From the NCBI GenBank assembly GCA_945875065.1, contig CAMCJC010000076.1, positions 1 to 9,481 of the forward strand: a stretch of DNA of 9,481 nt, read 5' to 3'. Made by a program: the position numbers and the translations under genes. The stretch comes from an uncultured Propionibacteriaceae bacterium (GTDB taxonomy: Bacteria > Actinomycetota > Actinomycetes > Propionibacteriales > Propionibacteriaceae). Numbering within the stretch: position 1 is the first letter of the stretch; each line of letters opens with the position of its first letter. The notes beneath the pieces are model-generated. The model searched no databases and was not told where the DNA came from. It worked only from the letters and a program-made list of their open reading frames with translations. Shown one piece after another: positions 1-7,700 of this stretch.

Positions 1-50
1 TACGAGATGCACATGAGTGACTGGAGTTCAGACGTGTGCTCTTCCGATCT
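1..50 (+). other. Illumina P7/index/Read 2 adapter left in the assembly (not genomic)
   Basis: Positions 1-8 (TACGAGAT) are the 3' end of the Illumina P7 flow-cell primer, 9-16 (GCACATGA) sit where an 8-base sample index belongs, and 17-50 match the TruSeq Read 2 primer from GTGACTGGAGTTCAGACG to its end CTCTTCCGATCT. Order and spacing are exactly those of an indexed library adapter. Genomic sequence can begin only at 51. The adapter is open in several frames and gives the well-known false peptides TGVQTCALPI, SDVCSSDL and, on the minus strand, KIGRAHV, so any protein predicted here is an artefact. The match is from memory but is long and ordered. Confidence 0.98.
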
Positions 51-201
51 TGGTTCGCGACGGGCGTGGCTGTCGGCGACGTCGTGCACGCCGTCGCCGA
101 GTCACACCCCCTCTTTCCAGGGAGCCCTGGAGTGCTCTGGGTACGTCACGATCCGGCTCATCGTCTTCCGGGGCGGCCCCTTGCCGGCGACCTGAGCAGC
201 G

Positions 202-384
202 CAGGGGGCTCGGCGTCCTTGTCGAGGCCGACGACGCCTTCGGCGTGCTCACCCTTGACCTCGAACCCGACGGGCTAATCACCCGCATCTACGACCTTCT
301 TGCCCGTGGTGTCGTTGATGGTTCTTGGGGGTTTGAAGAGGGGAGCGTCACGAACGAATGGCTTGGCGTAACTGGCTGGGGATA
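202..384 (+). pseudogene. possible C-terminal scrap of a sigma-factor/SnoaL-like protein
   Basis: This plus-strand frame contains a protein-like run, FGVLTLDLEPDGLITRIYDL, ending at a TAG at 382-384. The pattern 'hydrophobic strand, D/E-x-DG-x-I-x-x-I-Y' resembles the last strands of the SnoaL-like (NTF2-fold) tail of SigJ-type ECF sigma factors, where a short tail normally follows. Upstream, the same frame becomes Arg/Ser-rich and shadow-like and runs into the adapter at 50, so no start, sigma-2 or sigma-4 region can be seen. The part after IYDLLARG does not match the usual 'NPDKL' ending. It may be a truncated 3' end, a degenerate gene or chance coding. The family assignment is inference with little support. 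Confidence 0.25.
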
Positions 385-562
385 GGTGATTTGTTAACCA
401 CGGTTCACAGATGGCGTTGGAGCCGGTGTAATCCCTAGTCAACGTCGCCTCCAAGTCGATTCTCTTGTTCTTCGATAAGTCTCCCGCTAGGTGCCTTCGC
501 GATGCTACCGTTTCGGCTGACGAAGTGGTCCGCTTCGCAGTCGACGACGGAGGTTCGAGGCA
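385..562 (+). promoter_or_regulatory. cstA upstream region: sigma70-type promoter with overlapping inverted repeat
   Basis: A good housekeeping-type promoter is visible: -35 TTCACA (404-409), a 17-bp spacer, and -10 TGTAAT (427-432), each matching five of six consensus positions. Transcription would start near 439, giving a leader of about 120 nt. The inverted repeat TGTTAACC-AC-GGTTCACA (392-409, one mismatch between arms) covers the -35 box and is a likely operator for a dimeric repressor; the protein is not identifiable. The ribosome site GGAGG (549-553) lies 9 nt before the GTG start at 563. No canonical CRP/GlxR site (TGTGA-N6-TCACA) was found. Promoter and operator are read by eye only. 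Confidence 0.5.
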
Positions 563-2824
563 GTGATAACAGCACCGACGCTCACCGAGCGCCCGGAGGA
601 AGTCCCTCCCGTAGCGCTGGAGGAAGAAACACTCGAGAAAGAAAAGAAGCTCAGCCCCCTCAAGGTGGCTATCTGGGTCGTGATCGCCCTGCTGGGCGGC
701 GTCTCGTGGGCGATGATCGCCCTAGTCCGCGGCGAGACGATCAACGGCATCTGGTTCGTGTTCGCCGCCGTGTGTTCGTATTTCATCGCGAACCGCTTCT
801 ACGCGAACGTCATCGAGCGCTACCTCACCAAACCCGACGACCGGCGCGCCACCCCCGGCGAGTACCGGCTCGACGGCCACGACTTCGTGCCCACCGACCG
901 CCGCATCCTCTACGGCCACCATTTCGCGGCGATCGCCGGCGCCGGCCCCCTCGTCGGCCCCGTCTTGGCGGCCCAGATGGGCTACCTGCCCGGCACGATC
1001 TGGATCATCGTCGGCGTCGTCTTCGCCGGCGCCGTGCAGGACTATGTCGTTTTGTTCTGTTCGATGCGACGCGGCGGCCGTTCCGTCGGGCAGATGGCCA
1101 AGGACGAGTTGGGGCGCTTCGGCGGCATCGCAGCCCTCATCGCGACCCTCGTTATCATGCTCATTATCATCGCGATCCTCGCGCTGGTCGTCGTCAATGC
1201 CCTCGGCGAGAGCCCGTGGGGCGTGTTCAGCGTCGGCATGACCATTCCGATCGCTTTGTTCATGGGCGTTTACTTGCGCTATATCCGGCCGGGTAAGGTC
1301 GCCGAGGTCTCTATAATCGGCTGCGTCCTGCTGCTCGCCGCGATCATCGGTGGCGGCTATGTCGCGCAAACCAATTGGGGCAAGACCCTGTTTGCTCTCC
1401 CGCCCATCGTGATCGCCTGGGCGATCATCATCTACGGCTTTGTCGCGGCCGTCCTGCCCGTGTGGCTGTTGCTCGCGCCCCGCGACTATCTGTCGACGTT
1501 CATGAAGGTCGGTACCATCGCGATGCTTGCCGTCGCGATCGTCGTGGTCCGTCCCAACATCGACGTTCCCGCCATGACGATCTGGGCGTCCCGCTCCGAT
1601 GGCCCAGTTTTCAGCGGCGCGCTGTTCCCATTCCTATTCGTGACGATCGCGTGCGGCGCCCTATCCGGATTCCACGCCATGATTTCGTCGGGCACCACCC
1701 CGAAGCTGATCGAGAAGGAACGCCAGACCCGCTTCATCGGGTACGGCGGCATGCTGATGGAGTCATTCGTCGCGATCATGGCCCTGGTCGCGGCTCTGTC
1801 CGTCGACCACGGCATCTACTTCGCGATGAACTCATCCGTCGCGGGCACCGGTGGCACAGTCGAGGGTGCGGTTGCGTTCGTGAACTCCCTCGGTATGACG
1901 GGCGTCAATCTCACCCCCGACCAGCTGACGGAGACCGCCCGCCTGGTCGGTGAGCACAGCATCGTCTCCCGCACCGGCGGCGCCCCGACGCTCGCCGTCG
2001 GCCTCGCCGGCATCATGCACCAGTGGTTCGGGGGCGCGTCGATGATGAGCTTCTGGTATCACTTCGCGATCATGTTCGAAGCCCTGTTCATCCTGACCTC
2101 GGTCGACGCCGGTACGCGAGTCGCGCGGTTCATGCTCGCCGACGCTCTGGGCAACTTTTACCCGAAGTTCCGGGAGGCGAACTGGAAGGTCGGCAGCTAC
2201 CTGACCACTGGCTTGATGGTCATCGGCTGGGGCTCGATCCTGCTGCTCGGCGTCACCGACCCCCTCGGCGGTATCAACACCTTCTTCCCGCTGTTCGGCG
2301 TCGCCAACCAGCTGCTAGCCGCGATCGCTCTGGCCGTGTGCCTGCTGATCTTCGCCAGGCGCGGCCGGAAATGGTCGCTGCTCATCGTCGCCGTGCCGTT
2401 GACGTTCGCGGCGGTGGTGACGATCACCGGGTCGTTCCTGAAGATCTTCAGCTCCGATCCGAAGGTCGGCTACTGGGCTAACCACAACCGCTTCGCGCAG
2501 GCCATCGCCGACGGCAAGACCGAGCTCGCCGGTGTGAAGACGGTCAAGGCGATGGAGGCCGTCGTGCGTAACACCGCCGTCCAGACCACACTGTCGGTGG
2601 TGTTCCTGGCGTGCGCGCTCGTCGTCATCGCGATGTGCGTGTGGAAGACGATCGAGGCCGTTAGGGCCGGCGGCGGTAAGGACACCGAGGATCCGCCGAT
2701 CCAGTCGCTGATCTACGCGCCGTCCGGGATGATGGCGATGCCCGCCGAGAAGGTTCTGGAGAAGCAGTGGGTCGAGTACTACGCGCAGCATCCCGGTGCT
2801 GACATCCGAGGCAAAGGCCACTGA
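563..2824 (+). CDS. cstA: CstA-family carbon-starvation transporter (pyruvate/peptide uptake)
   Basis: This is a polytopic inner-membrane carrier of the CstA family (APC superfamily). Characterised enterobacterial members CstA and BtsT import pyruvate with protons, and CstA has also been linked to peptide use during carbon starvation. The 753 aa length fits actinobacterial CstA. A charged cytoplasmic N-tail (about 1-34, with EEETLEKEKK) precedes TM1 (about 35-54). The family signature YGHHFAAIAGAGPLVGP starts at residue 117, QDYVVLFCSMRRGGRS follows near 158, and SGFHAMISSGTTPK starts at 368. Many further hydrophobic segments lead to a last one near 679-695, then a soluble tail with EDPP and an APSG motif. 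The GTG start is supported by GGAGG 9 nt upstream and by the family N-terminus. The stop overlaps the next start by one base, so the pair is probably translationally coupled. The substrate here is inferred from homologues. Confidence 0.94.
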   Translation: MITAPTLTERPEEVPPVALEEETLEKEKKLSPLKVAIWVVIALLGGVSWAMIALVRGETINGIWFVFAAVCSYFIANRFYANVIERYLTKPDDRRATPGEYRLDGHDFVPTDRRILYGHHFAAIAGAGPLVGPVLAAQMGYLPGTIWIIVGVVFAGAVQDYVVLFCSMRRGGRSVGQMAKDELGRFGGIAALIATLVIMLIIIAILALVVVNALGESPWGVFSVGMTIPIALFMGVYLRYIRPGKVAEVSIIGCVLLLAAIIGGGYVAQTNWGKTLFALPPIVIAWAIIIYGFVAAVLPVWLLLAPRDYLSTFMKVGTIAMLAVAIVVVRPNIDVPAMTIWASRSDGPVFSGALFPFLFVTIACGALSGFHAMISSGTTPKLIEKERQTRFIGYGGMLMESFVAIMALVAALSVDHGIYFAMNSSVAGTGGTVEGAVAFVNSLGMTGVNLTPDQLTETARLVGEHSIVSRTGGAPTLAVGLAGIMHQWFGGASMMSFWYHFAIMFEALFILTSVDAGTRVARFMLADALGNFYPKFREANWKVGSYLTTGLMVIGWGSILLLGVTDPLGGINTFFPLFGVANQLLAAIALAVCLLIFARRGRKWSLLIVAVPLTFAAVVTITGSFLKIFSSDPKVGYWANHNRFAQAIADGKTELAGVKTVKAMEAVVRNTAVQTTLSVVFLACALVVIAMCVWKTIEAVRAGGGKDTEDPPIQSLIYAPSGMMAMPAEKVLEKQWVEYYAQHPGADIRGKGH

Positions 2825-3015
2825 TGTCGCTTCGTGACAAGGCGGCGACGACTTGGCGCGAGCTCGCCTGGTTCGTCAACGGCGTGCTGGGGGCCAACAA
2901 GTACCAGCAGTACCTGGCCCATCATCGCCGCCACGGCCACGGGGCGCCGATGACCGAGCGCGAGTTCTGGCGCGCCGAATCGGACCGTCCCGTGGTCGAG
3001 GGCCGCTGCTGCTGA
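2824..3015 (+). CDS. CstA-associated DUF466 (YbdD/YjiX-type) small protein
   Basis: A 63-aa protein of the DUF466 family, encoded almost always directly after cstA/btsT. Visible family features are the N-terminal helix with WRELAWFVNGVLGANKYQQY, HHRRHGHGAPMTEREFWRAE in the middle, and the C-terminal Cys-Cys pair (residues 62-63). E. coli YbdD and YjiX also end in Cys-Cys, and some family members are selenoproteins with Sec in the tail. Here both positions are TGC codons followed by TGA, so this is the cysteine form. There is no membrane segment. The ATG shares its A with the cstA stop (TGATG), and AAGG at about 2813-2817 can serve as the ribosome site. The molecular function is unknown; a role with the transporter is inferred from constant pairing. 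Confidence 0.88.
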   Translation: MSLRDKAATTWRELAWFVNGVLGANKYQQYLAHHRRHGHGAPMTEREFWRAESDRPVVEGRCC

Positions 3016-3020
3016 CCTGG

Positions 3021-3950
3021 TTAAGCCGGGCGGGACCATGGGGCGTCAACGATGGCACGCAGGGTGGCATCTAGGTCAGTGTGGGTCTCGCCAAGCAGGT
3101 CGCGGGTGTCGGAGTCGTCCATGACGTACGGCTGAGTCAGCTGGTGGGTCATTGTCGCGATGGCCCGCATCGGCGAGATGAACCAGCCCATCGCCTTGAG
3201 CATCGCGGGCGGGACCGCTCGGAACCGCGGCTGGCCGTCGAACCCTGCGATCCGCATAGCCTGGGAGACGAGCTCCCGGATGCTGATCGCCGGTGCGCTG
3301 GGGACGTGCCAGGCCCGACCGGCCATAGCCTCATCGGTGGCGCCGCGCGCCAAGAGACGTCCGAAGTCCGTGACGGCGGTCCAGGTGTGGACGGCATCGG
3401 CGTTCCCGATGATGTTGGCGGCTTTGCCTTTCAGGACTGGGGTGAGAACACCCTTGCCGAGGTAGGCATTGGGCGCGTCGGCACCGAAGTAGTCCGAGCC
3501 GCGAACCTCGACGGCTTGGACGCGCCCATGGTCATGTGCGGCGAACAGGCGCCGGCTTACCTCGGCCCGGACCTCGCCCAGAGGGGTTGCTGGCTGGAGC
3601 GGGTCTGTCGCCCGCATCGGCATGCGGCCGGGGGCATAGGCGTATAGGTTCCCGGTGAGGACTAGCTTCGAGCCGCCTGATTGAGCGGTGCTGATGAGGT
3701 TGTCGATCGCGGTCGGCCATGCCCGTCGCCACGCATTGATCGAGTAACGCGGGCCGTAGCAGACGACGATCGCTTCTGCGCGCAGCTTGTCGAGGCCATG
3801 GCCGCTCTCCACGTCAGCTCGCTGCCAGCAGGCGTTTGGGAGCTTGACCTCGTTACGGGTGGCGACGATGACGTCGTGGCCCTGGCCGGCTAGTTCGGCT
3901 ACGGCGGAGCGCCCGAGGGGGCCGGCTCCGATGACTGCGATACGGCTCAT
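3021..3950 (-). CDS. NAD(P)-binding epimerase/dehydratase-like (atypical SDR) protein
   Basis: A 309-aa Rossmann-fold protein with the dinucleotide-binding loop at the extreme N-terminus: SRIAVIGAGPLGRS, giving GxGxxG at residues 8-13. Downstream are the TGNLYAY segment, the RGSDYFG segment and WHVPSAPAISIRELV, all typical of NAD-dependent epimerase/dehydratase relatives. No YxxxK catalytic pair is visible, so it is an atypical member and its reaction and substrate are unknown. The open frame extends 15 codons further upstream, but the ATG at 3950 is preferred: it gives the standard N-terminus, has AGGA 6 nt before it, and the extension would run into the operator palindrome. The gene is divergent from tetR and convergent with the DUF466 gene, whose stop is only 5 bases away. 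Regulation by the neighbouring TetR protein is likely. Confidence 0.85.
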   Translation of the reverse strand: MSRIAVIGAGPLGRSAVAELAGQGHDVIVATRNEVKLPNACWQRADVESGHGLDKLRAEAIVVCYGPRYSINAWRRAWPTAIDNLISTAQSGGSKLVLTGNLYAYAPGRMPMRATDPLQPATPLGEVRAEVSRRLFAAHDHGRVQAVEVRGSDYFGADAPNAYLGKGVLTPVLKGKAANIIGNADAVHTWTAVTDFGRLLARGATDEAMAGRAWHVPSAPAISIRELVSQAMRIAGFDGQPRFRAVPPAMLKAMGWFISPMRAIATMTHQLTQPYVMDDSDTRDLLGETHTDLDATLRAIVDAPWSRPA

Positions 3951-3974
3951 GGCCAGTCCTTTCGATAGGGGGAA

Positions 3975-4003
3975 GATACAGTGAACACTGTTCACGAAAG
4001 CAA
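3975..4003 (-). promoter_or_regulatory. candidate promoter of the minus-strand oxidoreductase
   Basis: Read on the minus strand, -35 TTGCTT (4003-3998) and -10 TGTATC (3980-3975) are separated by 17 bp. The spacer 3981-3997 contains the whole 15-bp palindrome 3981-3995, a common place for a TetR-type operator. Transcription would begin near 3968, leaving a leader of about 18 nt with AGGA before the ATG. The -10 matches consensus poorly, so the boxes are tentative. Confidence 0.35.
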
Positions 4004-4024
4004 GTGTAAACGGTGTTCACGAAA
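3981..4024. promoter_or_regulatory. probable TetR operator pair between divergent genes
   Basis: GTGAACA-C-TGTTCAC at 3981-3995 is a perfect palindrome with 7-bp arms, the size and form of many TetR-family operators. A second site, GTGTAAA-CGG-TGTTCAC at 4004-4020, keeps the right half-site exactly and the left half at 5 of 7 positions. The 11-mer TGTTCACGAAA occurs twice (3989-3999 and 4014-4024), 25 bp apart. Both sites lie between the divergent oxidoreductase gene and tetR. A weak plus-strand promoter (TGAACA at 3982-3987, 17 bp, TGTAAA at 4005-4010) would be covered by both. Binding by the adjacent regulator is inference from position and symmetry. Confidence 0.7.
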
Positions 4025-4052
4025 AATGTAAAGGGTATGGGAGACTTGGCCC

Positions 4053-4781
4053 ATGACTGCTCGTGCCGAGGCTCGCGATGCCTTCCGCCGGAGGCTGATC
4101 GATGCCGCCTACACCCGGCTCGCGACGGAAGGGGCAGCCGGCTTGCGGATGCGCCAGTTGGCCCGCGACCTCAACGTCACGCCGGGGGCGTTGTACCGCT
4201 ATGTTTCGGGCCGCGACGAGCTGCTTACGATCCTGGTCATCGACGCCTATGAGTCCCTGGCGGAGACGGTTCGCCGAGCCGAGGCCGGGGTTCCCCGGAC
4301 GGAGTTGGAGCGACGGTGGCTGACGGTCTGGGTCACCGTGCGCGAGTGGGCCTTGGCTCACCGGAATGAGTATCAGTTGATTTATGGAACTCCGGTCCCG
4401 GGATACGAGGCACCCGCCGAGACCATCGCCCCCGCTAGCGGCGTGACGCTTCTGCTGGCGCAGATCAGCTCGGATCTGTGGACCGCGCGGGGGAACGGGG
4501 CTGCTGATCCGGCTCCGGTCTCGCTTGCGGAGGACCTGAGCCGGATCGCCGCCTGGGTCGTTGCCCACGGCATGAGCGTCGACGCGCCGGGAGCAATGGT
4601 CTTGGCTACGGTCGAGGCTTGGACGACGCTGCTGGGGGCGGTCGGCCTGGAGCTTGGCGGGCATTTTCGGGGAAGCATCCACAACAACGCCGCCTATATC
4701 GAGTTGCTGGCGCGGCGCAGCTACGCCGCCCTCAGGGCCACGATCTTGAACGACAGAGTGCGAGAGGGCGCCGATGTCTAA
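4053..4781 (+). CDS. TetR/AcrR-family regulator with WHG-type C-terminal domain
   Basis: A 242-aa one-component DNA-binding regulator. Residues about 8-57 form the TetR N-terminal domain: helix RRRLIDAAYTRLATEGAAGL, then the helix-turn-helix MRQLARDLNVTPGALYRYV (33-51) followed by SGRDELL. The ligand/dimer domain carries AHRNEYQLIYGTPVPGYEAP, the hallmark of the WHG (TetR_C_33) subfamily, with helices containing VEAWTTLLGAVGLELGGHF near the end. The ATG at 4053 has GGGAG (4039-4043) 9 nt upstream. The gene overlaps lysX by 8 bp (4774-4781), so regulator and lipid-modifying enzyme are co-transcribed. With the palindromes just upstream, autoregulation is likely, extending to lysX, the DUF998 gene and the divergent oxidoreductase. 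TetR proteins usually repress until a small ligand binds; the ligand cannot be told from sequence. Confidence 0.9.
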   Translation: MTARAEARDAFRRRLIDAAYTRLATEGAAGLRMRQLARDLNVTPGALYRYVSGRDELLTILVIDAYESLAETVRRAEAGVPRTELERRWLTVWVTVREWALAHRNEYQLIYGTPVPGYEAPAETIAPASGVTLLLAQISSDLWTARGNGAADPAPVSLAEDLSRIAAWVVAHGMSVDAPGAMVLATVEAWTTLLGAVGLELGGHFRGSIHNNAAYIELLARRSYAALRATILNDRVREGADV

Positions 4782-7700
4782 ACATGTCGATCTTGCCGTC
4801 CGGTTCCTGTCTCGCTACTTCCAAGTGGCCGGTCTACTGGCGATCGCTTATTGGGCGCTGGGAGCGGTGCCGGTCGTCGGCTCGGTGCTGGAGTTCGTTC
4901 TCAACTGGTTCGTGCCACTCCCCGAGCTGACCGTTAGTAACCTGGTAACCGGCCTGATCTCAATCCTGCTTGGGGCCGGGATCGCGCTCCGCAAGCGTGT
5001 GGCTTGGTTGGTCGCGACGCTCGGGTACGCCCTCTTTTTGTTGCTGACTTCCGCGTTGCTGGTGTTTTGGCTCGTGTACCCGGAACTGCGGCAGGAGATG
5101 CGCGAAGACGGCGACACCGGCGGCTGGCTATGGACGAACACCGCCATCACGTTGGCGCTGCTCCTACTGTTGTTGCGATATCGACGATGTTTCGTCGTCC
5201 GATCGCAGCGCGGAAACGTGTGGCGGGCGCTGCTCGTCCTGGTGGTCGGCGCCGTGGCGGTGCTGGTCATCGGCTTCGGTCTGATGATGGTCTTCCGCAA
5301 CGACATCCTGTCCGGCATCTTGGAAGCCCTGATGAGCTTTGGGTTGGCTGTGGTGTTCGTGGCATCGGTCGCGACCCTGATGCGGTCGCAGCGCCTCGAG
5401 GCCCAAGCCACGATTGATGAGGAAAGGCGCGTCCGCGAGTTGCTGGTCGCGAACCCCACCGACTCGCTCGGCTATTTCGCTACGAGGCGCGACAAGTCCG
5501 TCTTCCTCACCGAACGGGGCGCCGTCGTGTATCGGGTCGGGATGGGCGTGGCTCTCGCGTCGGGAGATCCGCTCGGCAACCCCGCGGAATGGCCGGCTAC
5601 GGTGGCGGCGTTCAAGCGACACGCAGAATCATTCGGCTGGCTGCCCGCCGTTATCGGAGCCTCCGAGGCCGGTGCTCGTGCCTACATGGGTGCTGGGCTG
5701 CGGGCCTTAGCGATCGGTGACGAGGCGGTCCTGACTGCTGACAAGTTCGCGCTCAACGAGCTGCCCGAAGTGCGGCGCGCGGTCGTCAAACTCGCCGACC
5801 TCGGCTATTCGACGCGCATCCGCCGCCATCGCAGCATCCCCGGGTCGGAGCTCGCGGAGGTTGAGGCTCTAGCCGAGGAGTGGCTGTCCGGCGAGCCGGA
5901 GCGTGGCTTCTCAATGGCGCTCGGCCGGCTCGGCGACCCTTCGGACGGCGACTGCGTTCTCGTCGAGGCGCTGTTCCCTGCCGGCGATGAGCGGGGCCAT
6001 ATCGCCGGGCTGCTGTCGTTCGCGCCGTGGGGTGCCGACGGGGCTAGCCTCGATGTCATGCGCCGTCACCCGCGGGCCGACAACGGCGTCACCGAGCTGA
6101 TGATCACCGCGCTCATGACTGATGGTCGCGACCTCGGCATCCGACAGGCGTCGCTGAACTTCGCGGTGTTCCGTGCGGCTTTCGCCGAGGGCGCCCGCAT
6201 CGGTGCCGGACCGGTGCAGCGGCTGTGGCGTCGCTTCCTGCTCGTAGCCTCCCACTGGTGGCAGCTGGAATCGCTGTACCGGTCCAACGCGAAATACGAG
6301 CCGACGTGGCGGCCGCGCCTGATCTGCTACCCGGAGTCGCGGCATTTCGCGCGGGTCGCGGCGGCCGCGGGGGTCGCGGAGGGGTTCCTAACACTCCCGC
6401 GCTGGCTCGGAGGCGGTATTCCGGACCAGCCGCGGCGCTTCTTGACCGATGAGGTTGAGGGATTGGGGATCAACGCCGTTCCGCAGCAGGGGCCGAGACT
6501 TCCCCAGCAGGTGCAGGTGCGCATCGCCTGCCGCGAGGCGATGCTCGCCGAAGGCATCGACCCCTACCCGGCGTCCGTCACGGTCACCGCCGCCTGCGCG
6601 ACCGCCGTCGGCGACTGCACCGTAGCGGGTCGGGTCATGACGGTCCGCGACCACGGCGGCGTCCTCTTCGCGACCCTGCGCGACGCGTCTGGTGAGCTGC
6701 AGGTCGTGCTCGAGGCGGGCGTAGTCGGCGACGAGGCGATGGTGCGTTGGCGCCGCCTGGTGCGGGCCGGCGATCAGGTGGCTGTCACCGGAACCGTCGG
6801 CGCCTCCCGAACCGGCACGCGAAGCCTGCTTGGGGCGTCGTGGCGGATGACATCGAAGGCCCTGAGGCCCCTGCCCGATAAACGCAAAGGCCTTCAAAAC
6901 CCGGAGGCGCGCGTGCGGCTGCGACACGTCGACCTCATCGTCAACGACCGTCAACGCCAGATGGTGCGGGCCCGCTCCAATGCGATTCAGGCGGTTCGTC
7001 AAACCCTGTTGCAGCGCCGCTACCTGGAGGTAGAGACGCCGATCCTGCAGCCGGTCCATGGCGGCGCCAACGCCCGACCATTCCGCACCCACATCAACGC
7101 CTACGACCTCAACCTGTACCTGCGGATCGCGCCCGAGCTATACCTCAAGCGGCTGATGGTCGGCGGGCTGGAGCGGGTCTTCGAGATCGGCCGTAACTTC
7201 CGCAACGAGGGGGCCGACGCCACCCACAACCCCGAGTTCACGATGCTCGAGGCCTACCAGGCCTACGCCGACTACCACGTCATGAAGGACGTCATCCGCG
7301 ACGTCACCATCGCAGCGGCTGAGGCAGCGACGGGATCGACGGTGGTGCGGGGCGTCGTCGGCGGCGTCGAGCACGAGATCGATCTGGCCGACGAATGGCG
7401 GACCGTAACCATCACCGAGGCCGTCTCTGAGGGGCTGGGGGAGCAGGTCGACGCCTGTACCCCTGTCGAGGAGCTGCAGCGGCACGCCGACCGCCTCAAC
7501 GTGGACTTCGACCCGCGTTGGGGCTGGGGCACGATGCTGCAGGAGCTTTACGAACACCTGGCGGAGTCATCAACGGTGGAGCCGACGTTTTTCAGCGATT
7601 TCCCGGCTGAGACGTCGCCCCTGACCCGGCAGCACCGGACTACGCCGCGGCTGGCGGAGCGCTGGGATCTGATTATCTTCGGCTCGGAGGTCGGGACGGC

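Noticed and set aside
502..1296. Second plus-strand open frame (264 aa) overlapping the cstA start
   Set aside because: Arg/Pro-rich shadow frame; cstA frame has signature motifs, RBS and the correct length.
722..1369. Long open frame antisense to cstA, and similar long frames opposite lysX and tetR
   Set aside because: Asp/Glu/Arg-rich composition typical of the reverse strand of high-GC genes; the plus-strand proteins have clear family motifs.
3013..3024. Selenocysteine read-through at the TGA of the DUF466 gene
   Set aside because: Read-through would add only two residues before TAA, and the family Cys-Cys tail is already complete with TGC codons.
3951..3995. Upstream extension of the minus-strand oxidoreductase to 3995
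   Set aside because: The extra 15 residues do not resemble the family N-terminus and overlap the operator palindrome; ATG at 3950 has a proper RBS.
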